Source of the DNA: a virus
Strand: one strand, 5' to 3'
Virus record (IMG/VR): IMGVR_UViG_3300046791_000454
Span: 1-64,000 of that record
DNA: 64,000 bases
The position numbers and the translations under genes are program-made. Positions 56,829-64,000 of this stretch are shown piece by piece (position 1 is the first letter of the stretch; each line of letters begins with the position of its first letter). A model generated the notes under the pieces. It searched no databases. It was given only the letters and a program-made list of their open reading frames with translations, and had not been told where the DNA came from.

Positions 56829-58649
56829 TCAGCCGGCCTTCTTCAGGATCCGGTACGCTTCGCGCTGCGCTGCTTCGAGCGAGATGTGCTTCGTGCGCGC
56901 AATCTGCCGAGACAGGTCGCGGAACGAGAGCTGCACGGTGTCAGTCGAGCCGGACGCCGGCGGACGCTGGGCAGGCGCGCCAACGCTCAAGCCCGTCAGG
57001 TTCGAGAGCAGGTGGCGCTTGTCTGCCGAGACGCGCGGATAGAGCTTCTCGAACAGCTCAGGGTTCGCGCGGAGCGTGAGGCCCATGGCCTCGCGGTCCT
57101 CCGCGCAGAGCGCCTTCTTGTCCTTGTAGGTGTCGAAGGCCTCGGCCACGCGGTCCGTCTGGGCCAGCTGGACGCGCGCCGTCTCGGCATCGCGCAGCGA
57201 CTTGACCTCGACCTCGAGTGCGCCCGCGCGCGACTCGGCGTCCTTGAGCTTCAGGGAGAGCTCGGCCTTCTCGGTCTTCTGGGTCTCGACCTGCGCCGTG
57301 AGCGCGACGAGTTTCTCTTCGTGGTCCTTCAACTGTGCAGTGAACTCGACCGACATGGCGGTATCTCCTTCAGGAATCGCCACGTCGGTGGCGGTCAACA
57401 AACCTTCGTCTTCCATCTCGGAGACGTCGGCGGCGGCGTCCGGATGCAAGATGGCCTCGTGCTGCGCGATGGCCGCATCGATCATCTCTTGGACTGCATT
57501 GAGCAGCTGCTCGACGGTGCAGCTCCCGCCCATGCCCATGAGCGAGGACAGGGCGTCGGTGTACCCGCCGAGGTCGACGCCCTGATGAGTGGCGTACGCG
57601 TGCGGCGCGGTCTCGTAGAGGTCGCGCAGCCGACCCACTTGGTCCGAGCATTCGCGCATTGAGGCGAGCTCATTCATCTTGAGAGCGGCGCGGACCTTGG
57701 GCGCGAATGCGTCGAGGTTGCTGGCCACCATGGCTCCGGCGCGGCTCGAGAACACAACCGAGCTCCAGTCGCCTGCGTTGTCGGACACCGAGCCGAGGGA
57801 CATCTGGCCGCTCGCGGCAAGCGGGGCCATGCCGGCGAGATAGGGTGAATTCGTCATGGCTCCAGACGACATTCGGGCGCCGATGATCTCACCAGTGACC
57901 CTATCCTTCGCTCGGAAGTTGATCGCGGGGCTGAAGTAGCGGTACTCGTTCGCGCGAATCTGATTGCGTGCCTTCGGATTCCACTCGACCAGGCCGTAGA
58001 GGTTCCCCGCCTCGATCTTCATGTCGCGAATCCAGCCCTGTGCCGGTGCGCCTTCGGGCCCGAGGTCGCCGGGCGGGAGCTCGCTTTGGTGTTCGTGGTC
58101 GATCGGGATGGGCTGGCCGTCGCGCTTGAAGTTCGAGACGATCTGCCCGAAGACGTCGCCGTTGAGCTCGAACGGGCCGGCTCGGTGACCGCGGAACGTG
58201 CCGGGCTTGGCGAGCTGAATCCACTTCGCCGGCTCGGCCGCGGACATCTCGACCGTTGTGACGGGGGCGATGAGCTCGAACCCAGGGAACGAGTACACGT
58301 CGTCGTGCAGGTGCCGAATCTCGACCTTGTGCCCGTCCGGGTGCGTGACCGTCATCTCGAGCGGGCGGCGCCGGCGTGCAGCAACCGGAGCCGCTTGGCT
58401 CACGTCCGACACGCCAAGATCCATGTTGTATTGACTCTTGATGCCGAAGCGCTTGGCGGCGGCCGCAATGGCCTTCTTCGCCTTCGCGTAGTCGGACGGC
58501 GAGACGTCGCCGGACTTCTTTGCCGCCTCCAAGCGCGCAGCCGCATTCCGAACGTGGCTTGCGTTCTCCAGGGGGTACTTGCGTTGCTCGGGCAGCGCGA
58601 ACGTCCCCGCCGGCAACGCCTTGCGTGCCTTCGTGCTGATCTCGGCCAT
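56829..58649 (-). CDS. Prohead protease with scaffold domain, Mu protein I-like
   Basis: 606 residues. Residues about 15-70 match DUF6582-type sequence (FALPEQRKYPLENASHVRNA). MDLGVSDVSQAAP sits at 76-88. The protease core (about 140-300) includes PIDHEHQSELPPGDLGPEGA, PAQGWIRDMKIEAGNLYGLV, EWNPKARNQIRANEYRYFSP: the Mu I family. From about 450 a coiled coil (FTAQLKDHEEKLVALTAQVE) forms a scaffold-like part; an internal ATG (MSVEFTAQL) could make scaffold alone, as Z in Mu. It processes the prohead before packaging. Confidence 0.85.
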   Translation of the reverse strand: MAEISTKARKALPAGTFALPEQRKYPLENASHVRNAAARLEAAKKSGDVSPSDYAKAKKAIAAAAKRFGIKSQYNMDLGVSDVSQAAPVAARRRRPLEMTVTHPDGHKVEIRHLHDDVYSFPGFELIAPVTTVEMSAAEPAKWIQLAKPGTFRGHRAGPFELNGDVFGQIVSNFKRDGQPIPIDHEHQSELPPGDLGPEGAPAQGWIRDMKIEAGNLYGLVEWNPKARNQIRANEYRYFSPAINFRAKDRVTGEIIGARMSSGAMTNSPYLAGMAPLAASGQMSLGSVSDNAGDWSSVVFSSRAGAMVASNLDAFAPKVRAALKMNELASMRECSDQVGRLRDLYETAPHAYATHQGVDLGGYTDALSSLMGMGGSCTVEQLLNAVQEMIDAAIAQHEAILHPDAAADVSEMEDEGLLTATDVAIPEGDTAMSVEFTAQLKDHEEKLVALTAQVETQKTEKAELSLKLKDAESRAGALEVEVKSLRDAETARVQLAQTDRVAEAFDTYKDKKALCAEDREAMGLTLRANPELFEKLYPRVSADKRHLLSNLTGLSVGAPAQRPPASGSTDTVQLSFRDLSRQIARTKHISLEAAQREAYRILKKAG

Positions 58650-58680
58650 GGCTGTCTCCGTCAGGTGTCCGCAGGAGACG

Positions 58681-60342
58681 TCACGACAGTGCGAGCTGGC
58701 CCTGTGCCGTGTATTCGAGCCAGGACCCGCAGAGCAGCAGGTCGTCGGTACCCAGGAAGCTGTCCGTGGGCTTCAGGCTGATCGACAGGCGCCCATTGGT
58801 CGCAGTGAACGTGTTGCCGGGAATCGTCAGCGTCAGACGCGAGACGGTCTTGGCCGTTGCCGTGGGCGACGCGATTGCCGTGGTAAGGCCGCTGAACGTC
58901 GGGCCCGCGGACTCGAGCGAACCTGCGAGCTGCTGCCAGATGGCCACCGTGAACGGAGCGGTGTCCGCAGCCGTGGCGCCCGACTTGCTGACGAGCAGCG
59001 CGAGCGTCATCGGCTGCGTGAAGTCGAGGTTCAGCGGGAGGTCCGTCTCGGAGAAGATCGCCGTCTGCGTGGCGAAGTTGTTCCAGCGAATCCCCATCGC
59101 CTTCGAGTTGTTGAGCCGAACGCCGGGGGCCGAAGCGCCCGAGTTGTCGGCCCACGCAGCCATCGGCGTACCCGCTGCGAGCACCGACGCCTTGAAGTCG
59201 ATCGGAATGATCGGCGTCGCGACCTTCTTGGTGTACTCGAACCAGAAGCCGTTACACATCGCGTCGTCGGTGCCGAGCGTGCCGTCCGTGGGCTTGATGC
59301 TCACGGTCACGCGGTGCGGACCTGCCGTGAAGATGTTGGCCGCGATGCCGAGCGTGACCTTTCCGACCGTCTTCGCGGTCGCGGTGCCGACGAGCGCGCT
59401 CGTCGTGCCACCGAAGCTCGTAGTCGCGTCCTCCGCTGCGCCTGCAACCTGCTCGAACACGGCAACGTCGAACGTCGTGGCGTCACCGCCGGTCGCGCCG
59501 CTCTTGCTGGCGAGGACCACGAAGACCGAAGGCTTCGTGACATCCATGTCGGCGGGCAGCTCGAAGTAGCTGAAGATGGCCGTCTGGCCCGCCTGATTGT
59601 TCCACCGAATCCCGACCGCTTTGGCGTTGTCGAGGGTAACGCCTGGAGCCGAGGCGCCTGCGTTGTTGACCCACGCCGCCATGGGCGTGCCGGCGGAGAG
59701 GATTGCTGCCTTGAGATCGATGACCACGCGCGGACACGCCGGGCGACGCGTGTACGAGAGGTAGGCGCTGTTGAGCATCAGGTCGTCGGTCACGAGCGTG
59801 CCGCTCGGCGTGAGCGAGACCGACAGACGCGCCGGCACCGTGGGAGGCAGGTAGATTTGCGCCTGGAGCTGCGTGACGGTCTGCGCCGTGAGAGATGCCT
59901 GAGCGGTCGTGAGCGCGGTCGAGACGGAGCCGATGTTCGAAGGCGCGTCCTCGAGAGCGCCGACCGTTTGCGCATACGCGGCAACCGTGATCGATGCGAC
60001 ATCCGTGGCCGTCGCACCGCTCTTGGAGACCAGGAAGACGGCAGTGACCGGATACGTCGGATCGAGGTCGAGCGGCAGGTCGACGTACGTCCAAATCGTC
60101 GTGAGCGTACCGCCCTTCCAGCGGACACCGACGGCCTTGGAGTTGTCGAGCGTGATGCCGGGCGTCGAACCTGCGTACGCAGCGAGGGGCGTGCCGGCCG
60201 CGAGGATGGCGCCCTTCGTGTCGATCACGGCCATGGGCGTCGTCGTCGCCTGAAGCGCGGCGGCCAGGCTGACCGCGTAGTCGCCAATGGCGTAGGCGTC
60301 GCCGCCGAGGTGCTCTCGCGTGGGGGTCGAATACGTGGGCAT
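58681..60342 (-). CDS. Three-module repeat virion protein
   Basis: 553 residues composed of three modules of about 160-175 residues. Each starts with a form of IDxKAxxLAAGTPMAAW...APGVxLDNSKAVGIRWN, continues with P..LD...P......VSKSGATA.D...F.VA, and ends with LSVSLKP(T/S).(G)LxTDDLML....LEYT. The first module is the most divergent. All-beta and Ala/Thr-rich, it resembles stacked head-fibre or decoration domains. It occupies the slot between portal and protease where Mu encodes the minor head protein F, which is not found here. Confidence 0.7.
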   Translation of the reverse strand: MPTYSTPTREHLGGDAYAIGDYAVSLAAALQATTTPMAVIDTKGAILAAGTPLAAYAGSTPGITLDNSKAVGVRWKGGTLTTIWTYVDLPLDLDPTYPVTAVFLVSKSGATATDVASITVAAYAQTVGALEDAPSNIGSVSTALTTAQASLTAQTVTQLQAQIYLPPTVPARLSVSLTPSGTLVTDDLMLNSAYLSYTRRPACPRVVIDLKAAILSAGTPMAAWVNNAGASAPGVTLDNAKAVGIRWNNQAGQTAIFSYFELPADMDVTKPSVFVVLASKSGATGGDATTFDVAVFEQVAGAAEDATTSFGGTTSALVGTATAKTVGKVTLGIAANIFTAGPHRVTVSIKPTDGTLGTDDAMCNGFWFEYTKKVATPIIPIDFKASVLAAGTPMAAWADNSGASAPGVRLNNSKAMGIRWNNFATQTAIFSETDLPLNLDFTQPMTLALLVSKSGATAADTAPFTVAIWQQLAGSLESAGPTFSGLTTAIASPTATAKTVSRLTLTIPGNTFTATNGRLSISLKPTDSFLGTDDLLLCGSWLEYTAQGQLALS

Positions 60343-60351
60343 AGTGAGTCC

Positions 60352-61773
60352 TCAGGTCGGCGGCTCGGCCGCCTGGTCGTGGGTATCGACGGGTTCGGTG
60401 CCGTCAGCCTCGGGGGCGACGACGGATTCGTTTGGGTCGGGAGGCGCGGCCGTTCTCCCCGGCATGAGCATCCGAGTGCGGTCGTCGTCGGGGTCCTCGG
60501 GGTCGGCCATCGGCAAACCCGTCAGCTCGGCGAGCCCCTTGATGCTGATGGGCATGTCAATTGACGTGCCCTGCGCGGCGAGCTCCATGATCCGCTTCGG
60601 GTCCGGCTTCTCGTCGGTAACGACGCGAATCGTGGGAGCGAGATGCACCTTGTCCGGCCAGTTGAGCCGGACGATGGCGCCGAAGAGGTCCTCTTGAAGG
60701 GTGTCGGCCAGGCACGCGCCGTCGTAGCGAGTGATGACCTGCGTGCCGTTCTCTCCGACCTGCGCCGTGGAGCGCGAGCCGAACTTGCCGGCTTCAGTCG
60801 TGAAGGTCTGACCGAGCAGCGACTTGCTAATCTGCGCGTCGATCCATTCGAGGAACTGCTGAGCGTCCAGCGAGCTCGCGGCCTTCAGGATATCGATGCG
60901 CACCGTGTCGGGCAGCGTGGCCGCGTTCAGCGACCCAGCGCCTAGTGCTTTCACCGCGTCGTCCGCCGACGCAATGTCCTCGTCCGATGCAATGGCCTTG
61001 CCATCGCCTTCGGCGCGCCGGTTGAAGTACGCGACGACCCAGGGCCGGATCGTGCGCTCGAAGTCCTGTGCGCTCGCGCGGAGGATGATCCGCTTGATGA
61101 GCAGGAGAAACGCGATGTACCGCCCCTCGCCGTCGCGGGTCGGATAGTCGCCGTTCAACTGCGGCGCGTGGATGACGAATTTGTTGGGGTAGTCTTTGAC
61201 CCGAAGGCCGTAGAGTCCGGCCGAGGTGAGCGGACCACCGACCAGCGCGCCCTGGTCCCAAATATAGACGTCCCACGCGGACGAATTCGGGAAGCTCAGG
61301 CGCCGCGAGTGGAGGAATCGCAGCCCCCTGGCGCACCAGAGTTCGCTGCGGTCCCAATCAATCTCAAGGCCCGAGAGGCCGTAGATGATGCCCCAGCACA
61401 ACGATGCGATGCGCTGCGACCGATAGGGAATGCGGTCCCACTGGTAGCGGCACTCGTCCGCAATGGTCTTGGCGAGCTCCTCGTCGGGGTCGTCTGGCTC
61501 GAGCTTCGCGGGGTCGAGCTCAACGCGGGCGCCAGCGACGGCGAGCACACGCTGCCGGGTGACACCGCGCGCGTGGCCGTCGTGCTCGAGCAGCTCATTC
61601 AGCGCGTCGACGAACTGGTGCCGATAGCCGCTCGTGCAGAGCCGAAAGGCCGCCGAGAGGTAGGCACCAGTGAGGTTTTGGCCGATGACGATCGGCCATC
61701 GGTCGATCGTTGGCGGCGGCGCCAGCTGTGTACCAAGGGCCGCGGTGCGCGTCGGCTTTTCGTCCAACGCCAT
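60352..61773 (-). CDS. Portal protein, Mu gp29-like (DUF935)
   Basis: 473 residues. Family blocks: LTGAYLSAAFRLCTSGYRHQ, AECRYQWDRIPYRSQRIASL-type helix (about 107-126), GIIYGLSGLEIDWDRS, RTIRPWVVAYFNRRAEGDG, and LDAQQFLEWIDAQISKSLLG with QTFTTEAGKFGSRSTAQVGE, the typical S..LLGQT..T stretch. The portal forms the dodecameric DNA channel at the unique vertex. An acidic, Pro-rich tail ends the protein. It follows an intrinsic terminator-like hairpin, so it may have its own promoter. Confidence 0.9.
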   Translation of the reverse strand: MALDEKPTRTAALGTQLAPPPTIDRWPIVIGQNLTGAYLSAAFRLCTSGYRHQFVDALNELLEHDGHARGVTRQRVLAVAGARVELDPAKLEPDDPDEELAKTIADECRYQWDRIPYRSQRIASLCWGIIYGLSGLEIDWDRSELWCARGLRFLHSRRLSFPNSSAWDVYIWDQGALVGGPLTSAGLYGLRVKDYPNKFVIHAPQLNGDYPTRDGEGRYIAFLLLIKRIILRASAQDFERTIRPWVVAYFNRRAEGDGKAIASDEDIASADDAVKALGAGSLNAATLPDTVRIDILKAASSLDAQQFLEWIDAQISKSLLGQTFTTEAGKFGSRSTAQVGENGTQVITRYDGACLADTLQEDLFGAIVRLNWPDKVHLAPTIRVVTDEKPDPKRIMELAAQGTSIDMPISIKGLAELTGLPMADPEDPDDDRTRMLMPGRTAAPPDPNESVVAPEADGTEPVDTHDQAAEPPT

Positions 61774-61898
61774 CGTGCGGTGCTCCGTGGGTTAGGGTTG
61801 CTGCCCACCGGAACGCACGAAGGAGGGAAACGCGCGGCGGCTCTCGGCCCGGGCAGCGGGGCCGGCTACTCGTGGGGAGGTTCGAGGTGCTGAAACGC

Positions 61899-61925
61899 GA
61901 AAGCCCACCGGGCGGGTGAGCTTTC
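61899..61925 (-). terminator. Hairpin between terminase-side genes and portal
   Basis: AAAGCCCACC (61900-61909) pairs with GGTGAGCTTT (61915-61924), one G-U pair, loop of five. It lies in the 248-base gap between the HTH gene and the portal gene. In the minus direction it is followed by CGCGTTT, a weak T-tract, so partial termination or mRNA processing is likely. Confidence 0.5.
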
Positions 61926-61932
61926 TAGTGCG

Positions 61933-62025
61933 CTAGACGGCGGGGGCTCGTCTGGACGCGCGTTGGACAATAGCCGGACTGCGGCGGGCATCAACGCCCG
62001 CGTTCGGGCATTGCCAACGATTCAT
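61933..62025 (-). CDS. 30-residue ORF, doubtful
   Basis: ATG at 62025 overlaps the stop of the HTH gene (ATGA) and the TAG lies eight bases before the hairpin. Sequence starts MNRWQCPNAGVDARRSPAIV and is Arg/Ala-rich. Only the coupling and the fit before the hairpin support it. Confidence 0.3.
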   Translation of the reverse strand: MNRWQCPNAGVDARRSPAIVQRASRRAPAV

Positions 62026-62354
62026 GCTCTACGTTTTGCGGGCTTATCGATCGCGGTGCGGTCACTCGGCGGAAGCTCGGGAAGACGCCGGGAAGTTCTC
62101 AGGTGCTCCACGAGGGTTCGCAGGCGTTCGAGCTCTGTGACGTCCTGCGTCGACCGGTCATGCCGCTGGACCCAGGCCACCAGGGCCGCCTTGTGAATGT
62201 ACACGATGCCGCGGTGGTCCACGCGCGTCGGGAGTGGGTCGACCTCTCGGGCCGCATAGCGACGCGCCGTCTTCTCGTCGACGGCGAGCGCCGCAGCGAT
62301 GCCTTTCCAGCCCTCGACGACCTCGAGGCCGGTGGCGGACGACTGTGCGGCCAT
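62022..62354 (-). CDS. HTH DNA-binding protein, candidate small terminase or packaging accessory
   Basis: 110 residues from ATG 62354 (TGATG overlap; a GTG three bases earlier is possible). Residues about 15-60 form an excisionase/MerR-like winged HTH: GWKGIAAALAVDEKTARRYA, PLPTRVDHRGIVYIHKAALV. A helical C-terminal part follows (ELERLRTLVEHLRTSRRLPE). HTH plus coiled helix between terminase and portal resembles lambda Nu1-type small terminases, but the order (after TerL) is unusual, so a transcription factor is also possible. Confidence 0.65.
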   Translation of the reverse strand: MAAQSSATGLEVVEGWKGIAAALAVDEKTARRYAAREVDPLPTRVDHRGIVYIHKAALVAWVQRHDRSTQDVTELERLRTLVEHLRTSRRLPELPPSDRTAIDKPAKRRA

Positions 62355-63115
62355 CACGCCCACCGTCCTCCGGGCGCCCTCACCCGCTCGACGTGGCCGA
62401 TGGGAATGCGCTCGCGCGTGCCATTGACTCGCGCTTCCGAGCTCATGAACGGGTCCACGCCCACGGAGTCCGCGAATGCCGACAGAGCTCCCCGTGCCAT
62501 CTGCGCCGCCTCGTCGCGCACAACATCCAGGCTCTTGCCCACTTGGTCTCGCTGCATGCAGCACGCGACCAGCCACCCGCCGGGCGTGTCCCACGGGCGG
62601 GCGTTGGTGGCCCGCTTGGGGCTCTCACCTGGCCGCCACGCGTCGAGGCGGCCGGTGCGGAGGAACACTGTGGCCGGCACCTCGAACGTCGCCGCCTTGC
62701 GGTCCCTGTCGCGCTCGTAGCCCTTGCGCACAGCCTCGGTCAGGAGGGCCACGCCAACGAGCTCACCGAGCGCCTTAACGACCTTGATGCCCATGCCCTT
62801 GCCGAACGCATGGTCGACCGTGTGCGGCCAGTCGTTCATGCCGAACATGGCGTCGAGCACCGTCTCGTGCTGCGAACCGATAGCGAGGAGCATGGTCCGC
62901 ACCTCTCGCGCCCGAGAGACCGGGGACGTGGCATGCGGGCCGAGGCGGTGCCTCCGGTCAAGGGCCCGCTCGCGGTCGCTGCTCGACGACCAGCCGCCCA
63001 ACGCTGCGTCTACGAGAACGCCGAAGCTCGACCGCATACCGAGCTCGCTCTCCGCGCTCAGGAAGTACTCCGTGAGCATTGCCCGAATCCCGGGTGCGAC
63101 TTGAAACGTTGCCAT
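62354..63115 (-). CDS. Hypothetical protein between terminase and portal
   Basis: 253 residues. Blocks: VAPGIRAMLTEYFLSAESEL, REVRTMLLAIGSQHETVLDA with MFGMNDW, ALGELVGVALLTEAVRKGYE, and a C-terminal part with FADSVGVDPFMSSEAR. No enzyme motif. A packaging-associated or head-completion role is suggested only by position. Confidence 0.55.
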   Translation of the reverse strand: MATFQVAPGIRAMLTEYFLSAESELGMRSSFGVLVDAALGGWSSSSDRERALDRRHRLGPHATSPVSRAREVRTMLLAIGSQHETVLDAMFGMNDWPHTVDHAFGKGMGIKVVKALGELVGVALLTEAVRKGYERDRDRKAATFEVPATVFLRTGRLDAWRPGESPKRATNARPWDTPGGWLVACCMQRDQVGKSLDVVRDEAAQMARGALSAFADSVGVDPFMSSEARVNGTRERIPIGHVERVRAPGGRWA

Positions 63116-63149
63116 GCTTTCCTCCGCACCGGCGCCTGTCCGGTGTGCC

Positions 63150-64000
63150 TCAGTCCGTCTGCGATCTGTACGTCTGCAACTTGGGCGGTGCTCCAGGGGC
63201 CCGATTGAGCTTCTTCGCCGCTCTAGCGATTGCGAGCACCGCCGCCATCAGAATGTCGCCGTGCGCCTGGCCCGCCTTGGGGAGCTGAATCTGAATGACA
63301 CCGCCGGGACCGGCCCGGCTCTTGGCGCCGCGAAACTGGTTCAAGAGGCGCGGGTCGTCGGGGAGCTCCAGAAGTCCCTCGGCCGCGAGCCGCCGCACGA
63401 TCGTGAACTCCTCAGCCTTGAACGCCGCCGTCGGCTGCACCTCGTCGTAGACCACCTCGTAGCTGTGGGCCTTGCGCCACTTCGCGAGCTCGTCGTGGGC
63501 CATGTCGACGTAGTGCATGTCGCCACGCATCGCCCGAGCGCGGAAGCTCCTGCACGTCGAGGCGAACTGCCCAATCACCGCGCTCGGCACCAGCGGCTTG
63601 CCGGGCAGCGGCACAAGCTCCTCGTAGTGGGCGAGCTGCACCTTGCCGCCCTCGACGCGCGCAAGGGCCAGCGCCGAGGAGTTCTTGCGAAAGCCGAGAT
63701 CGACGCCCGCCGCGTGCTCCGCACCGTTCGGGGGTAAGAGCTGACGACCTCGAACCACGGCGATGTCGAGCGCGGTCTCCGGGAAGAATGCCGACGAGTT
63801 GATGTCGAGCGGGATGGCGTCGTATTCGCGCTCGGCCGTGTGCGGGTCCTTGGCGCGCTCGGCCTCGACGGTCGCCGCCATCTCGGGCGACGTGTTCATG
63901 CTGCACGTGTCGGAGTGGAACGAGAACTCGCGGCCCGGCTTGCCGAACGCGGCCTCGAAGTTGATGTAGAAGTAGCCCTCGCGCGACCAGGGCGAGCTCG
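63150..64000 (-). CDS. Terminase large subunit, C-terminal part (N-terminus beyond window)
   Basis: The frame is open to the right edge, so only the last 283 codons are visible. The visible part starts SPWSREGYFYINFEAAFG and FSFHSDTCSMNTSPEMAATV, then ERAKDPHTAEREYDAIPLDI, the region after the ATPase motor. The nuclease domain contains GVDLGFRKNSSALALARVEG (first Asp), VVYDEVQPTAAFKAEEFTIV, LDDPRLLNQFRGAKSR-type LPDDPRLLNQF, and QAHGDILMAAVLAIARAA with the last catalytic Asp. This RNase H-like fold cuts concatemers during headful or cos packaging. Confidence 0.85.
   Translation of the reverse strand, partial: SSPWSREGYFYINFEAAFGKPGREFSFHSDTCSMNTSPEMAATVEAERAKDPHTAEREYDAIPLDINSSAFFPETALDIAVVRGRQLLPPNGAEHAAGVDLGFRKNSSALALARVEGGKVQLAHYEELVPLPGKPLVPSAVIGQFASTCRSFRARAMRGDMHYVDMAHDELAKWRKAHSYEVVYDEVQPTAAFKAEEFTIVRRLAAEGLLELPDDPRLLNQFRGAKSRAGPGGVIQIQLPKAGQAHGDILMAAVLAIARAAKKLNRAPGAPPKLQTYRSQTD

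Noticed and set aside
1-64000. tRNA genes, integrase and attachment sites
   Set aside because: Looked for cloverleaf-like runs, tyrosine/serine recombinase motifs and flanking direct repeats; none was convincing by eye. A tRNA scan would be needed to exclude tRNAs fully.

Overview
The window is one continuous piece of a GC-rich tailed-phage genome (phage or prophage). Both ends are cut inside genes: an unknown gene at the left edge and the large terminase at the right edge. The structural genes are those of a contractile-tailed myovirus with a Mu-like head and baseplate: Mu gp29-type portal, protein I-type protease, gp36-type connector, sheath L, tube M, DNA-circularisation protein N, hub P, and gp45/46/47-type baseplate proteins. 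No Mu transposase, integrase, tRNA, CRISPR array or host housekeeping gene is visible. A small secreted lipoprotein with a long Ser/Gly linker (9186-9869) resembles lipoproteins of myxobacteria (Polyangia). With the GC-richness and frequent GTG starts it suggests such a host, but this is an inference.

Layout. (1) 1-8304, minus strand: a tight chain of small genes, most overlapping by 1-4 bases. It includes an HNH nuclease, a DUF433 protein next to a 28-residue membrane peptide, a cREC-type cyclic-phosphate-processing protein, an SF2 helicase, a MazG-like pyrophosphohydrolase, a nucleoside deoxyribosyltransferase-like protein, and a small HTH regulator at the head. (2) 8305-10740: a control region with two divergent HTH genes, an ImmA-like metallopeptidase, a lipoprotein cargo gene and related TTAGG/CCTAA operator-like sites. 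(3) 10741-20273, plus strand: early genes with a LAGLIDADG endonuclease, a RecE-like nuclease and RecT annealing protein, an Rnl5-type RNA ligase, a DUF488-like protein and several unknowns. (4) 20406-22042, minus strand: a DUF4942 gene, a small gene and a Zn-binding unknown, divergent from an XRE regulator at 22122. (5) 22562-24280, plus strand: small genes ending at a strong hairpin at 24301-24330. (6) 24353-64000, minus strand: the late region. Transcription runs right to left: terminase, portal, protease, capsid, connectors, sheath, tube, chaperones, tape measure, baseplate, fibres and tailspike, lysis (coiled-coil membrane protein, holin-like protein, papain-like peptidase, GH25 endolysin, transglycosylase), a terminator, then a last set of small virion-like genes.

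The early regions would supply recombination (RecE/RecT, helicase), nucleotide-pool control and RNA repair (RNA ligase plus cREC). The HTH/ImmA block looks like a lysis-lysogeny switch. The late operon builds and releases the particle. The least ordinary parts are repeat proteins (24642, 43688 and 58681), a sequence motif shared by the protease and capsid N-terminal regions, a possible -1 frameshift in the tail chaperone gene, and very small coupled ORFs.
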